Shown here: positions 43,438-53,040 of the stretch, piece after piece | How the letters are laid out: each line of letters starts with the position of its first letter | Position numbering within the stretch: the stretch's first letter is position 1 | Assembly: GCA_964385465.1 (NCBI GenBank) | Contig: CAYLPJ010000008.1 | Span: 69,027 to 133,026, forward strand | Reading direction: 5' to 3' | Length of the DNA: 64,000 nucleotides | DNA from: CAYLPJ01 sp964385465 | Lineage (GTDB): Bacteria; Planctomycetota; Phycisphaerae; SM23-33 | Program-made: the position numbers and the translations under genes | Notes under the pieces: generated by a model | Told to the model about the DNA's origin: nothing | The model's input: the letters and a program-made list of their open reading frames with translations, nothing else | Database searches by the model: none

Positions 43438-45689
43438 CAGGCCGGCCTCCCGGGCGTCTCTCCCGCCGCCACGGCCGCGAGCCGGCCAAGCATGATATCC
43501 ACGCAATCCGCCCAGCGGTAATCGGCCTCGACGAGCCGCCGCCCGGCCCGGCCCATCGCCTCGCGGCGGGCGGGATCGCCGGCGAGGGCAAGGACCGCCT
43601 CGGCGATCGCCGCGGGGTCCCCCGGGGGGACCAGCAGGCCCGTCCGGCCGTCGAGGCAGACTTCCGGCACGCCGCCGACGCGGGTGGCCACCACCGGCAG
43701 GCCGCAGGCGGACGCCTCCAGCACCGAGACGCCGAACGATTCCATGCAGACCGACGGGTTGACGAACACGTCGAACGTGCCCAGCCAGTCGGCCAGCCGT
43801 TCGTGCGGCACGCGCCCGGGGAAGTCCACGCGGTCGGCCACCCCGACGGTTTCGGCGAGACGGCAGACGTCGTCGAGGGCGGGCCCGTCGCCGACCATCA
43901 CCAGCCGCGCGTCCGGGCGGGCGGCGACGATGGCGGGCATGGCGCGGACCAGCACGTCCGCGCCGTACAGCGGGGTGAAGCTCTTGACGTAGCCGATGCG
44001 GAACTCTTCGTCCTGCCGCCGTTTGGCCGGGGGGCGGAGCCGGTCGGTGTCCACGCCGAACGGCGTGCGGTGGACCGGCGTGCCCGGCGGGGCCAGCTCG
44101 GCCGTCCGGTCGCGGAGGAAGCGGCTGGTCGCGCAGATCGCGTCCGCCCGCCGCAGGGCATAGCCGACCAGCGCCCGGCGGGTCCGCGGGGGCCGCCCGG
44201 GCTCGTACCACACCACGTCGCTGCCCCAGACGCTCAGCACCCACGGGCGCACCCCCGCCAGGGCCGCGATCGCCCCGTGCGTGGGCACGTAGGAGGCGTG
44301 GACCACGTCCGGGCTCAGCCGCCGCAGCCGCCGCCTCGCCGACGCGGCCAGCCGGAGGTAAGACAGCAGCGTCCAGGCCGGCGAGCGGGAGTTGGCCGGG
44401 CCGACGCGGACGGTGTGGACCGTCGCGCCGGGGATGTCCGCGGCCCGGATGCTCAGGACGTGGACGTCGTGCCCGCGGTCGGCGAAGGCGCCCGCCCAGC
44501 GCCTGGTGTGGACGCTCGTGGCGGTGGAGAGCATGGCGATGCGGAGCGGGCGCCTCGGCCGTTGGCTCCCCGCGCGGTGGGTTTCGCCGGGGCTTGCCTG
44601 CCCGTCGCCCCGCTGGAGGTCGGGCTTCCGCGCGCGGGGCGGGCGGTTGTGCGCGAGGTCGTCGAAGAGCTCCAGCATCCAGTCGGTCAGGTCGAGCGTG
44701 TCGGCGAGCATGGCCTCGCGGCGGCGCTGCCACTGCCCGCGGAGGTCCGGGCGGGCCAGCCAGTCGTCGAGCGTGGCCAGCAGCGTGGGGAAGTCCCCCG
44801 GCAGGTAGCCCGCGGTGAGCCCGTAGCGGTGCTCCAGCTCCTGGAGCACGGTCAGCCGCCCGACGAACGTGTTGCACCGGATCGAGGGCACGCCGAGGAC
44901 GGCGGCCTCCATGGCCATCGACTGGCTGTCGCAGACGAGCATCTCCGCGCCGGCCATCACGTCGAAGATGCGGTGGGGGGGCGTGGGCAGCGGCTCGGCG
45001 CCGACGTCCGGCCCGCCGGCGGCCTCGCGGGAGACGAACACCCGCCCCTTCGCCCGCAGGCGGCGGACGATCCGGCGGGCCTGCTCGGGCGAGAGCCCCC
45101 GCTGGCCGACGTCGTGATGGGCCGTCAGCGCCACCAGGCGGACGAGCGAGTAGGGCTCGTCGGGGCCGACGCCCAGCAGCCGCCGGACGCCGGGGTCCGG
45201 GGCGAAGCGTCTCGGGTGCAGGTACGCCAGTTCGTGGTAGCCCGGGTAGGTCAGGTGTCCGGGGCCGTGGTCCTCGTGGGCCAGGCATTGCGGCGTGACG
45301 ACGTAGTGGGCGGGCCTGTAGCCGGCCAGGGCAAGCAGCGGCACGGCCCGGGCGTCGTCCTCGCCGAAGACCACGCTGCGCGCCCCGGTGAGCCTCGAGG
45401 CCAGCCCGACCACCACGGACGTGCCGACCATCAGGTCGAATCGCTCCCGCCGGGCCCTCGCGACGATGCGGGCGAGCACGTGGGCGGCCTCGGCGGCCAT
45501 GGCCGGGATCGACCGCCCCGGGCGGCGGACGATCTCGTAGCCCCAGCCCGCCGCGTCGAGCAGGTCGGTCAGGCAGTCCTTGTGGCGGGCGAAGATGCGG
45601 ACGTGGTGCCCGCCCGCTCGCAGCGCGGCCATGGCGTTGCGGAACAGGTGGTAGTGGGCGGGGTGTCCGAGGTCGAAGAGGATCCGCAT
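43437..45689 (-). CDS. Fusion of a DUF354-like domain and a GT4 glycosyltransferase
   Basis: 750 residues. Residues 1-345 are a DUF354-like GT-B half-related module (MRILFDLGHPAHYHLFRN at the start, CDSQSMAMEAAVLGVPSI near 270). A basic linker (about 350-375, RKPDLQRGDGQ) leads to a complete GT4 domain (about 378-745) beginning IAMLSTATSVHTRRWAGAF and holding SFGVSVLEASACGLPVVATR, the donor-binding E-x7-E type motif. The two are usually separate genes. The start at 45689 matches the DUF354 N-terminus; an in-frame ATG at 45743 lies inside the upstream gene. Its place in a glycan operon supports transfer of two successive sugars (inference). Confidence 0.85.
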   Translation of the reverse strand: MRILFDLGHPAHYHLFRNAMAALRAGGHHVRIFARHKDCLTDLLDAAGWGYEIVRRPGRSIPAMAAEAAHVLARIVARARRERFDLMVGTSVVVGLASRLTGARSVVFGEDDARAVPLLALAGYRPAHYVVTPQCLAHEDHGPGHLTYPGYHELAYLHPRRFAPDPGVRRLLGVGPDEPYSLVRLVALTAHHDVGQRGLSPEQARRIVRRLRAKGRVFVSREAAGGPDVGAEPLPTPPHRIFDVMAGAEMLVCDSQSMAMEAAVLGVPSIRCNTFVGRLTVLQELEHRYGLTAGYLPGDFPTLLATLDDWLARPDLRGQWQRRREAMLADTLDLTDWMLELFDDLAHNRPPRARKPDLQRGDGQASPGETHRAGSQRPRRPLRIAMLSTATSVHTRRWAGAFADRGHDVHVLSIRAADIPGATVHTVRVGPANSRSPAWTLLSYLRLAASARRRLRRLSPDVVHASYVPTHGAIAALAGVRPWVLSVWGSDVVWYEPGRPPRTRRALVGYALRRADAICATSRFLRDRTAELAPPGTPVHRTPFGVDTDRLRPPAKRRQDEEFRIGYVKSFTPLYGADVLVRAMPAIVAARPDARLVMVGDGPALDDVCRLAETVGVADRVDFPGRVPHERLADWLGTFDVFVNPSVCMESFGVSVLEASACGLPVVATRVGGVPEVCLDGRTGLLVPPGDPAAIAEAVLALAGDPARREAMGRAGRRLVEADYRWADCVDIMLGRLAAVAAGETPGRPA

Positions 45690-45714
45690 CGGCCCGCCCG
45701 GCCGCACGTCGCGC

Positions 45715-46713
45715 TCACCCGCCACGGTCGCGTCCGGGCCCATGGGGCTTGACCCTCACCTTCAGGTCGCGGTTCATCTCCATGTCGAACCACATCGCGA
45801 ACAGTTGCAGTTGCAGGCCCGTGAGGAACATGAAGACGCTCATCAGCGCGCTGGTGCCGGCGATGAGGATGCCGAACAGCCGCATGACGAAGAGCACGAG
45901 CCCGAAGATCAGCCCCGCCCAGAAGGTCAGAAAGCCCAGGGCGTAGAAGAGCACCAGCGGGTGGAAGTCGTGGATGACGTACTTCCGCCACATCCGCCAG
46001 CAGAACCGCTTGAAGATCATCCAGCTCATCGTGGGGACGACCTTCCAGAGCTTCATCTTCGACTGCTCGCCGACGTTGTAGACCGGGCGGATGGGCACGT
46101 CGGCGACGCGGAAGTCGAAGACGTTCAGCCGTACCAGCATGTCGTTGGGATAGCCGTACCGCGGGTACACTCCGTCCAGGTCGATCGTCTCGAGGGCCTC
46201 GAGGCTGATCGCCGTGTAGCCCGTCTGCGAGTCCGCCACGTGCCAGTAGCCGCTGGCGATCTTCGTCAGCATGCTCAGGAACGCGTTGCCCAGGAAGCGG
46301 TGGCGGGGGATGGTCTCCCACGCGCCGCGGTAGAACAGGCGGTTGCCCTTGGTGTAGTCGGCCTCGCCGCGGGCGACCGGGCCGACGATCGCCCCCAGCT
46401 CGTCGGGGTCCATCTGCCCGTCGCCGGCCATCACGGCCGAGACGTCCATCCGCCGGCGGATCGCCTCCTTGTAGCCGGTGACGATCGCGGCCCCGACGCC
46501 GGCGTTGCGCTCGTGGCGGATCAGCACGGTGCGGGGGCTGTCGCCCTCGCCGTCGATCCAGGACTGCACGGACTGGACGGTCCCGTCCGAGCTGGTGTCG
46601 TCCACGACGAGGATGCAGTCCACGAAGTCCGGCATGGTCTCCAGGACGCGGCGGATCTGCGTCTGCTCGTTGTAGGCCGGCACCACGACGGCGACGGTCT
46701 TGCCTTCGAACAC
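45715..46713 (-). CDS. Family 2 glycosyltransferase with C-terminal membrane anchor
   Basis: 332 residues. A DPM1-like catalytic domain (VVVPAYNEQTQI, VVDDTSSDGT, MAGDGQMDP with the metal site) and two hydrophobic helices (about 250-310; FLTFWAGLIFGLVLF). Likely charges a polyprenyl phosphate with a sugar, the donor for GT-C enzymes such as the GT39 gene in the same operon. First gene of the minus-strand operon; the promoter is about 50 bases upstream. Confidence 0.9.
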   Translation of the reverse strand: MFEGKTVAVVVPAYNEQTQIRRVLETMPDFVDCILVVDDTSSDGTVQSVQSWIDGEGDSPRTVLIRHERNAGVGAAIVTGYKEAIRRRMDVSAVMAGDGQMDPDELGAIVGPVARGEADYTKGNRLFYRGAWETIPRHRFLGNAFLSMLTKIASGYWHVADSQTGYTAISLEALETIDLDGVYPRYGYPNDMLVRLNVFDFRVADVPIRPVYNVGEQSKMKLWKVVPTMSWMIFKRFCWRMWRKYVIHDFHPLVLFYALGFLTFWAGLIFGLVLFVMRLFGILIAGTSALMSVFMFLTGLQLQLFAMWFDMEMNRDLKVRVKPHGPGRDRGG

Positions 46714-46760
46714 GGCGGGTCTCCTGAGGTCCGGCGGAACCGATGGAATCCGAATGCGAC

Positions 46761-46789
46761 ATTAGAAGCCCCGGGCGCCCCCGATGCAA
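46761..46789 (-). promoter_or_regulatory. Promoter of the seven-gene glycan operon
   Basis: On the minus strand: TTGCAT, 17 bases, TCTAAT, ending 48 bases before the first ATG. The rest of the gap to 46949 shows no gene. Confidence 0.5.
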
Positions 46790-46948
46790 GCCCGCCGCCA
46801 GGCCGGTCGGCCCGGCCCAGCAGGGGAGAGCACGCAGCCCCGGCTGCAATCCGCTGTCGGCAAGGCCCGGCCGGAATCCGAGGGCGGCGCAGCAAGCGAC
46901 GGCCGCCGAGAGGTTGTCGCCGCGACCTGTGCGGCCGGCGGGGAGGGG

Positions 46949-47890
46949 CTACTTCCGCGCCGCCGGGGTTTCGAGCGTCGGCTCGCCCCGGAGGAAGCCC
47001 AGGGAGGTCAGGAAGACGTCCATGGCACGGACGGTCCGCGCATAGGACGAGCCGTCCCCCCGCCCGTAGTTGAAGAAGCCGTGGCCCTCGCCCTCGAAGA
47101 GCATCAGTTCGCTGCGGCTGCCGGCGGCACGCATCGTCTCGCGGAACGCCTCGGCCGTCGCGACGGGGACCAGTCTGTCCTTCGTGCCCAGAAAGACGAT
47201 CGCCGGGGGCATGCCCTTGCGGATGTTGTGCAGGGGCGAGATCTCCTTGTAGCGGTCCCTGACGCGGTCGTGCCCGTATCCGCCCGGGCCGTTGTCGTAC
47301 ACCGGGTTGAACAGGCACAGCGCGTTCGGCACGGCCGAGACGGACGTGTCCTCGCCCTCCTCGTCGAGTGCCGGCACGGTGGCCGCCGCGGCGGCGACGT
47401 GCCCGCCGGCCGAGCCGCCCCCGGCCGCCAGCCTGTTCGGGTCGATGCCCAACTCCCCGGCGTGCGAGCGGATGTATCGCACCGCGCTCTTGCCGTCCGC
47501 GACGCACGCATACGGCGCCGTGCCGTGGCGGCTCTTGACGCGGTATTCCGCCGACGCCGCCCACATCCCCCGCGAAGCCAGGTACTTGCAGTGCGGGTAG
47601 AACTGCCCGGGGTTGCCCCCCACCCAGCCGCCGCCGAAGAAGAACACGACCGCCGGCTTCGTGTCGGCCGCCGCGTGACCGGGCGGCTCGAAGACGTGAA
47701 GCGAAAGCGTCACCTCGTTGCCGTTGGCGTCGGTCGTGGTCTTGTAGACGATCTTCTTGTCCGGTTGCACCTGGGGGGGCCTCTTCGCTCGCTTGCGGCG
47801 GTTCCTGCCCTTGGCCCCCGTGGCCGCCTCGCCGGCAAGCCCCGCCGCCACCGCCAGGCCCGCCGCCACCGCCAGTATCGCTCGATTCAT
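46949..47890 (-). CDS. Secreted alpha/beta hydrolase (esterase-like)
   Basis: 313 residues. Signal peptide about 1-22. Oxyanion segment FFFGGGW (84-90), nucleophile Ser160 in GGGSAGGH, acid Asp238 in GTKDRLVP and His270 in GEGHGF: a full triad in the hormone-sensitive lipase / BD-FAE style family. In the family the elbow is usually GDSAGG; here the Asp before Ser is Gly. The family cleaves acetyl or feruloyl esters from polysaccharides, so a role in glycan breakdown is plausible. GGGAG precedes the ATG. Faces the propeller gene head to head. Confidence 0.88.
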   Translation of the reverse strand: MNRAILAVAAGLAVAAGLAGEAATGAKGRNRRKRAKRPPQVQPDKKIVYKTTTDANGNEVTLSLHVFEPPGHAAADTKPAVVFFFGGGWVGGNPGQFYPHCKYLASRGMWAASAEYRVKSRHGTAPYACVADGKSAVRYIRSHAGELGIDPNRLAAGGGSAGGHVAAAAATVPALDEEGEDTSVSAVPNALCLFNPVYDNGPGGYGHDRVRDRYKEISPLHNIRKGMPPAIVFLGTKDRLVPVATAEAFRETMRAAGSRSELMLFEGEGHGFFNYGRGDGSSYARTVRAMDVFLTSLGFLRGEPTLETPAARK

Positions 47891-48148
47891 GCCATCGCTC
47901 CCGGGCGACCGCCGCCTCCGGGCCTTCTGCGGCTGCCCGCCCGTCAGGCTTCCACGCCCGTCGGTCCCAACTGAAACCCCCGACCGGCCATCGAGGCACG
48001 CGGTTTCCGCCGCGTGACCGCGCCGGCACCGGACAACGAAGCCGGCAGGGCGCAGCGGCACGTGACCCGAGCCTGAGCTTCCCGGAAACAAGCGACAGCC
48101 ATGGAGTCGGCCCGCCCGGCTCGAAAGGGACGGGTTTGCCCGGAGCCC

Positions 48149-48170
48149 CCGGGGCAAGGCCTTGCCCCGG
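48149..48170. repeat. Perfect 22-bp palindrome
   Basis: CCGGGGCAAGG followed directly by its complement CCTTGCCCCGG, in the 420-bp gap between the divergent esterase and propeller genes. It could be an operator for both or the remnant of a hairpin. No gene is seen in the gap 47891-48310. Confidence 0.5.
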
Positions 48171-48209
48171 AAGCGGCCGGGAGGTGTCCCCGTCGAGCGG
48201 AAAAGGTGC

Positions 48210-48237
48210 TTGCCAGCCGTACCGGGCGTGGTAGAAA
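48210..48237 (+). promoter_or_regulatory. Putative promoter of the PQQ-propeller gene
   Basis: TTGCCA at 48210-48215, 16 bases, TAGAAA at 48232-48237, about 70 bases before the chosen start. Confidence 0.4.
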
Positions 48238-48310
48238 CGTCAAGCAGGCCGGCTGCGTGGGCCGGCCGGAGGCTATCCGGGACATCCCCGCTGAAGCGCC
48301 GGAGCAGGAC

Positions 48311-51300
48311 ATGTCAGTTCAGTTTGAGCACAAGCACCAAGGTCGTTTCCGGCTCGCGGCTGTGGGGGCCGTGTTCGCGGCAGTTGTCGCGGGCCGAAGT
48401 TGCACGGCCATCGTCGCAGCGGAAGGCCCGATTCCGCCCTCTTCCAAGGCCCCGCGGGGCTCGCGGGAATTCTATCCCTCGCCGGAGCGTCCGGTCGGGT
48501 GGCGGGGCGACGGGAGCGGGCGATTCCCCGGCGCCACTCCGCCGACCACATGGAGCCGCCGGCTCAAGGATATCACCTCGGAGGTCGTGGTCCAGGCGGC
48601 CAGACCCGAGCAGCAGCCCGGCCCCGACAGCCACACGCTGGCGTATTTCACGGTGAAGGACTGGCTCCTGGCCGGCCCCTTCCCTGCCCCGGACCCCGAG
48701 CAGGACATTGACAGGGACTTCCTCGGCGGCGAGTCGGAGATCCAGCCGGATGCCGGCGCTCCGGCCGGCAACAGGCAGTGGAAGGTACACCGCGCCTACG
48801 AGGGCTCGCAGAGCTACCGCAACCATAACGAGAATACCAATACGCATTTGTATGTAGACTTCGTCCATGCATTCGGGCGGCTTGTCCCGCCGGAGGAACC
48901 CGCCCGGTACGCCCGGTACAGCGACCTCGACAAGCGGGCCGCGTACGCGCACACGTATCTCCACGCTCCCCGCGAGTCCGACGTGTATGTGGACATGATA
49001 CACAGACTGCCCGCTGTCAGGATGTGGGTCAATGGCAAGCCGCATCGCGTGGAGAAGGGCACTACCAGACGGCCCGCCACGATAAAGGTCCACCTTCAGA
49101 AGGGCTGGAACCGGCTTCTGGTAAAGGCCATATGCGACAAGGCACAGATGCCGTGGCGGAACAAGTACGCCAGTCCCAAGGATGTGCAGGGGCAGACGCA
49201 GTGGCGCTTTTCCATCTACATCAGACCCGCAGGCCCGGGTCCATTCTCCTATGAAACGGAGAGCATCGAATGGATGACCAAGTTGACCGGCCGCAATGCG
49301 TCTCAACCCATTGTGGTCGGGAACAGGCTGTTCGTGGGCAGCGGCGGAACCGATCTGGTGTGTCTTGACACTGACAGCGGGAAGATCCTGTGGATGCACA
49401 CCGTGACGTACTGGGATGCGATGCCCGACGAGGCACGTGCCGCCGTGAAGGACGAAGCCGCTCCGCTGATGGGGCAGCTCGACAAGGCCAACAAGGAAAT
49501 GATCTCGCTGCTCAATGAGAACATATCGCCCCAAGGCCTGGATACCGGCAGACAGGCTGCCATAGACGAGAAGCTCGACGAACGGAATCAGCTTGCCAGG
49601 TCCGTGCACAGGTCACTCTCGACGGGGAGACGGGGCAGACTCTACGACAACAAGCTCTCCGCGGGCAATGCCACGCCGACCAGTGACGGCAAGCTGGTGT
49701 ACTGGGTCGTCCAGGGCGAAGGGGGATATGTCACGGCTGCCTTCGATCTGGATGGGGAGCAGGTCTGGAGTGACTTCGTATTCCATGGCCATATTCCTCA
49801 TCATGGCTCCCACCGCTCACCTGTGCTCTGCGACGGCAAGCTGTTCGTAAGCACCAGCGAGCTGCTGATTGCATACGATGCGGCGACCGGCCGGGAATTG
49901 TGGAGGACACCGTATTCCGAGCCGCTGTACAGCACCAGAGGCCAGCCCATTGTGGTACAGGTCGAGGGCCGGCGGGCCTTGCAGACCATAGACAGGCTGG
50001 TCAGTCTTGATGGAAAGGTCCTGTCAGAGAACGGCTATGACATATGGGGCGTCTACGTGCCGGTCGTCGAGAACGGCGTTCTGTACAGCTCCTGCAACCG
50101 CAGGCGTCAGTATGAGTTCGAGGCCATGGAAATCCCGATCGATCCCCGTGCAATCGGCGAGCAGCAGGGGGCGAACTGGAAACTGGACGCGAGGACCCTC
50201 TACGGTTCGTTGGTGGACACCACGCTGTTCTTCTACGTCGCATCGCCGTTGTACGTGGACGGGTTCGTCTACCAGGTCGATATGACGGGCATTATGGTGG
50301 CTATCGATACACGGAAGAGGAAGCGGGCGTATCTGCGGTGGATGGACGGGTACAACTACAACGCCCGCAACCTGTATGGCTATTGCGCCAGCCCTGCGCT
50401 CGCAGGGGAGTACATCTATCTACTGGACGGGGTCGGGTATACGACCATTCTGAAGCCGGGCCCGGAGGGCACGGTTGTTGGGAACAACATGCTCCAGAAC
50501 CTCTCCAACCAGCGGGGAAGCGCCCCATGCAACCAGGAAGGCTTCTACGCGGGGATGTTCTTCCATGGCAAACGAGTGTTCGTGCACAGCGACAACTATC
50601 TGTACTGCATTCGGAAGGACGAGAAGAACCCGGCTGCGGCAGCGGCGCGCGCGACGGGTGGAGAGTCCGGGGGCCGGCCGGGCGGCTCCCGGGGATCGCA
50701 TGGGGCGAAGAAGCTGAGGGGACAGGCTCGGAGGCCTGCCGGGGAAGGGATTGGCGACTCCGCCGGCCCGCCGCAGGCCGCCCCGAAGGTGCCGCATGGC
50801 CCGGGGCCAGGGGTCCATTCCCGCACCTTTCGCGGCAGCGGCTATGGGTCGTATCCAAGGGCCCGGATTCCGCTTGAATGGTCATCCGCAAGCAGGCCAC
50901 GGTGGAAGGTCGAGATCGGAGGTGGATACGGCAGTCCGGTCGTAAGTGGCCGCCGCGTCTTTGTCACCGCGGAGCCCGACAGGCTTCACTGTGTGGACTT
51001 GAGGGAGGGCAGGATTCTCTGGACCCGGACCAACGGCTTTGACCAGTTGCCGGCCGAGCAGGCCGGCAGGGCCCGTAAGCAGCCTACCGACTGCGGGTAT
51101 GCCACACCCACGCCGTATACTGACGGGCGCCATGTCTGGGCGGTCTACGGCACCGGGGTGGTGAGCTGCTTCGATATGGAGGGAAGGCGGCGCTGGATTC
51201 GCTACATCGACCACAAGCAGGTCAACGAGTACGGCCGCAGCGCGTCGCCCGTGATGGCCGGGGGCAAGCTGATCGTGACCGTCACGCACCTGGTCGCTCT

Positions 51301-51937
51301 CGACCCCCAGACCGGTCGGATCGCGTGGGAACAGCCGCGGGTGCGTGAAGCGTACGGCACGCCGGCCGTCACGCGCATCGGCGGGCATGACGTCCTCGTG
51401 ACGCCCGGCGGTTACCTTGTCGCTGCCGACGATGGCCGCGTTCTGGCCGGTGAGATGGGGACCGCCGCGAATGCCAGCCCCGTGGTCCGGGCCGGCGTAG
51501 CGTACTTCTGCGACGCCGATGCCACGGCCTGGAAGCTGCCCGACTCCCTTGAGGCCAAGCCCGGGGAACTGTGGTACACCGAACTCGATGGTGAGTTCTT
51601 CGCCTCCCCGGTGCTGCATGGCGGCATCCTCTATTGCATGGCCAACGACGGCTGCCTCTACGCCGTCAACGCCGCTGACGGTGAAATACTCTGCGAAGAA
51701 GACCTCCTCGGCGGCGATGTGCCCATGGGCGAAATAACGGGAATCTACCCCAGCCTGGTCCTGGCCGGGGGCCACCTTCTGGTTACCAGCAATGACGGGC
51801 AGACCGCCGTCATCAAGCCGGGGCCCAAACTCGCGGTCCTGCGCGTCAACAAGTGCGTTCCCGGGTCCGGTGCCACCCCCGTCATCGACGGCAACAGGCT
51901 CCTCATCCGTTCCGGCTCGCGGCTGGTCAGCTTCTGA
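48311..51937 (+). CDS. Large secreted PQQ-like beta-propeller protein
   Basis: 1,208 residues. Signal peptide about 1-37. An N-terminal beta domain (DWLLAGPFPAP near 115, VRMWVNGKPHRV) is followed by two sets of PQQ/quinoprotein propeller blades with GxxxCLDTDSGKILW-type repeats (about 330-760 and 870-1200). Between them is a Gly/Ala/Arg-rich linker (about 773-860). Such propellers bind partners or, in enzymes, PQQ; no dehydrogenase residues can be assigned. Codon use includes ATA, AGA, AGG, TTG and CAT much more often than its neighbours, suggesting transfer. GGAG precedes the ATG at 48311; the frame is open 70 codons further upstream but lacks a signal. Confidence 0.85.
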   Translation: MSVQFEHKHQGRFRLAAVGAVFAAVVAGRSCTAIVAAEGPIPPSSKAPRGSREFYPSPERPVGWRGDGSGRFPGATPPTTWSRRLKDITSEVVVQAARPEQQPGPDSHTLAYFTVKDWLLAGPFPAPDPEQDIDRDFLGGESEIQPDAGAPAGNRQWKVHRAYEGSQSYRNHNENTNTHLYVDFVHAFGRLVPPEEPARYARYSDLDKRAAYAHTYLHAPRESDVYVDMIHRLPAVRMWVNGKPHRVEKGTTRRPATIKVHLQKGWNRLLVKAICDKAQMPWRNKYASPKDVQGQTQWRFSIYIRPAGPGPFSYETESIEWMTKLTGRNASQPIVVGNRLFVGSGGTDLVCLDTDSGKILWMHTVTYWDAMPDEARAAVKDEAAPLMGQLDKANKEMISLLNENISPQGLDTGRQAAIDEKLDERNQLARSVHRSLSTGRRGRLYDNKLSAGNATPTSDGKLVYWVVQGEGGYVTAAFDLDGEQVWSDFVFHGHIPHHGSHRSPVLCDGKLFVSTSELLIAYDAATGRELWRTPYSEPLYSTRGQPIVVQVEGRRALQTIDRLVSLDGKVLSENGYDIWGVYVPVVENGVLYSSCNRRRQYEFEAMEIPIDPRAIGEQQGANWKLDARTLYGSLVDTTLFFYVASPLYVDGFVYQVDMTGIMVAIDTRKRKRAYLRWMDGYNYNARNLYGYCASPALAGEYIYLLDGVGYTTILKPGPEGTVVGNNMLQNLSNQRGSAPCNQEGFYAGMFFHGKRVFVHSDNYLYCIRKDEKNPAAAAARATGGESGGRPGGSRGSHGAKKLRGQARRPAGEGIGDSAGPPQAAPKVPHGPGPGVHSRTFRGSGYGSYPRARIPLEWSSASRPRWKVEIGGGYGSPVVSGRRVFVTAEPDRLHCVDLREGRILWTRTNGFDQLPAEQAGRARKQPTDCGYATPTPYTDGRHVWAVYGTGVVSCFDMEGRRRWIRYIDHKQVNEYGRSASPVMAGGKLIVTVTHLVALDPQTGRIAWEQPRVREAYGTPAVTRIGGHDVLVTPGGYLVAADDGRVLAGEMGTAANASPVVRAGVAYFCDADATAWKLPDSLEAKPGELWYTELDGEFFASPVLHGGILYCMANDGCLYAVNAADGEILCEEDLLGGDVPMGEITGIYPSLVLAGGHLLVTSNDGQTAVIKPGPKLAVLRVNKCVPGSGATPVIDGNRLLIRSGSRLVSF

Positions 51938-52005
51938 CTTCGGGCATCAGCAGCAGCCGGAAGCCAGCACGGCGGGCGCCGCGCACGCACCGGCCGGGGC
52001 GGCGG

Positions 52006-52917
52006 TTACGGCCGCCGTTTGATCTGGTATACGTGGACCTTGTTCTGCTCGAAGGACGGGACGTAGAGGAGCATGCGCTGGCGGTCGAGGCCGATGTCGG
52101 CGGGGCTGGAGACCTCCACGAGCGTCGTGACGGTCTTGCGGTCGGGGGAGATTTCGCAGACCTTGTGGCCGTGGAAGTCCGAGACGATGAACGTGCCGTC
52201 GTCGAGGATTTCGATGGCGTCGAGCTTGGTGAAGTGCTCGGCGAGGCCGAAGGGCTCGGGGTCCTTTTCGCCGGCCGGGTCGAGCTCGTAGACCTCGTGG
52301 TTGTCCCAGCTTACAGCGAACATGCGCCCGAACTTGTCGAAGGTGACGCCGTTGACGCTCTCGGGGGCCTTCAGGACGGTGATCTCGTCGCCGAGCTTGT
52401 AGATCCGCCCGGCGGCGGTGTCGGAGGCGTAGGCGACGCCGTCGTGGGCGGCCATGTCGTTGATCCGCATCGCCCCGTCGATGGCGATCTTCTCGCAGAC
52501 CATGCTGGGCAGCGTGTAGGTGCGGACGCGGGTGTTGTCGGCGACGTGGAGCAGCCGGCCCGTCAGGCACATGCCCTTGGGCTCGCTGAGGGGGGTATCC
52601 CGGTCGGAGACGATCCACTTCCGCTTGTCGATGAGCCCCCGGGGGTCGAGGCGTGAGATGAAGGCGTTGCCGTCGTCGCTCCAGAACTGCTCGCCGGTGG
52701 TCTGCATGTTGGAAACGTAGACCTTGTCGGCGACGGGATCGACGAGGACGCACTCGGGTACGTCGAAGCCCTCGACGACGGCGAGCTCCTCGAGGCGGTA
52801 GGTTCCCCCGGCGTCGGCGGCGGGGGCCTGGCCGGCCGGCGTGCCGCAGCCGGCGAGGACGGCCACGAGGGCGGTCAGGGCGGTCAGGCCCGCGATACGG
52901 AGCTTGGGACATGTCAT
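52006..52917 (-). CDS. Lipoprotein with NHL/SMP-30-like beta-propeller
   Basis: 303 residues. A lipobox LAGC at about residue 23 follows the hydrophobic signal. The mature part repeats a six-bladed propeller pattern (VSNMQTTGEQF, GMCLTGRLLHVADNTRV, AYASDTAAGRIYKLGD, TFIVSDFHGHKVCEI), similar to SMP-30/gluconolactonase/LRE-like proteins, but without clear metal ligands. Role unknown; probably binds a ligand or partner at the envelope. AGGGAG precedes the ATG at 52917; a longer open frame upstream has no signal. Convergent with the propeller gene, divergent from pyrF. Confidence 0.82.
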   Translation of the reverse strand: MTCPKLRIAGLTALTALVAVLAGCGTPAGQAPAADAGGTYRLEELAVVEGFDVPECVLVDPVADKVYVSNMQTTGEQFWSDDGNAFISRLDPRGLIDKRKWIVSDRDTPLSEPKGMCLTGRLLHVADNTRVRTYTLPSMVCEKIAIDGAMRINDMAAHDGVAYASDTAAGRIYKLGDEITVLKAPESVNGVTFDKFGRMFAVSWDNHEVYELDPAGEKDPEPFGLAEHFTKLDAIEILDDGTFIVSDFHGHKVCEISPDRKTVTTLVEVSSPADIGLDRQRMLLYVPSFEQNKVHVYQIKRRP

Positions 52918-53040
52918 GGCAGGTACTCCCTGTGAGGGGTTCGTTCGCTCGGCGCCCCCGTTTCCCGCCGGGGGCCGTCGGGGGAATCCTACGCCGTTCG
53001 GCCTCGGGGTGCAAGGGGGTAGCGGCGCCGCGGGAGGCGG

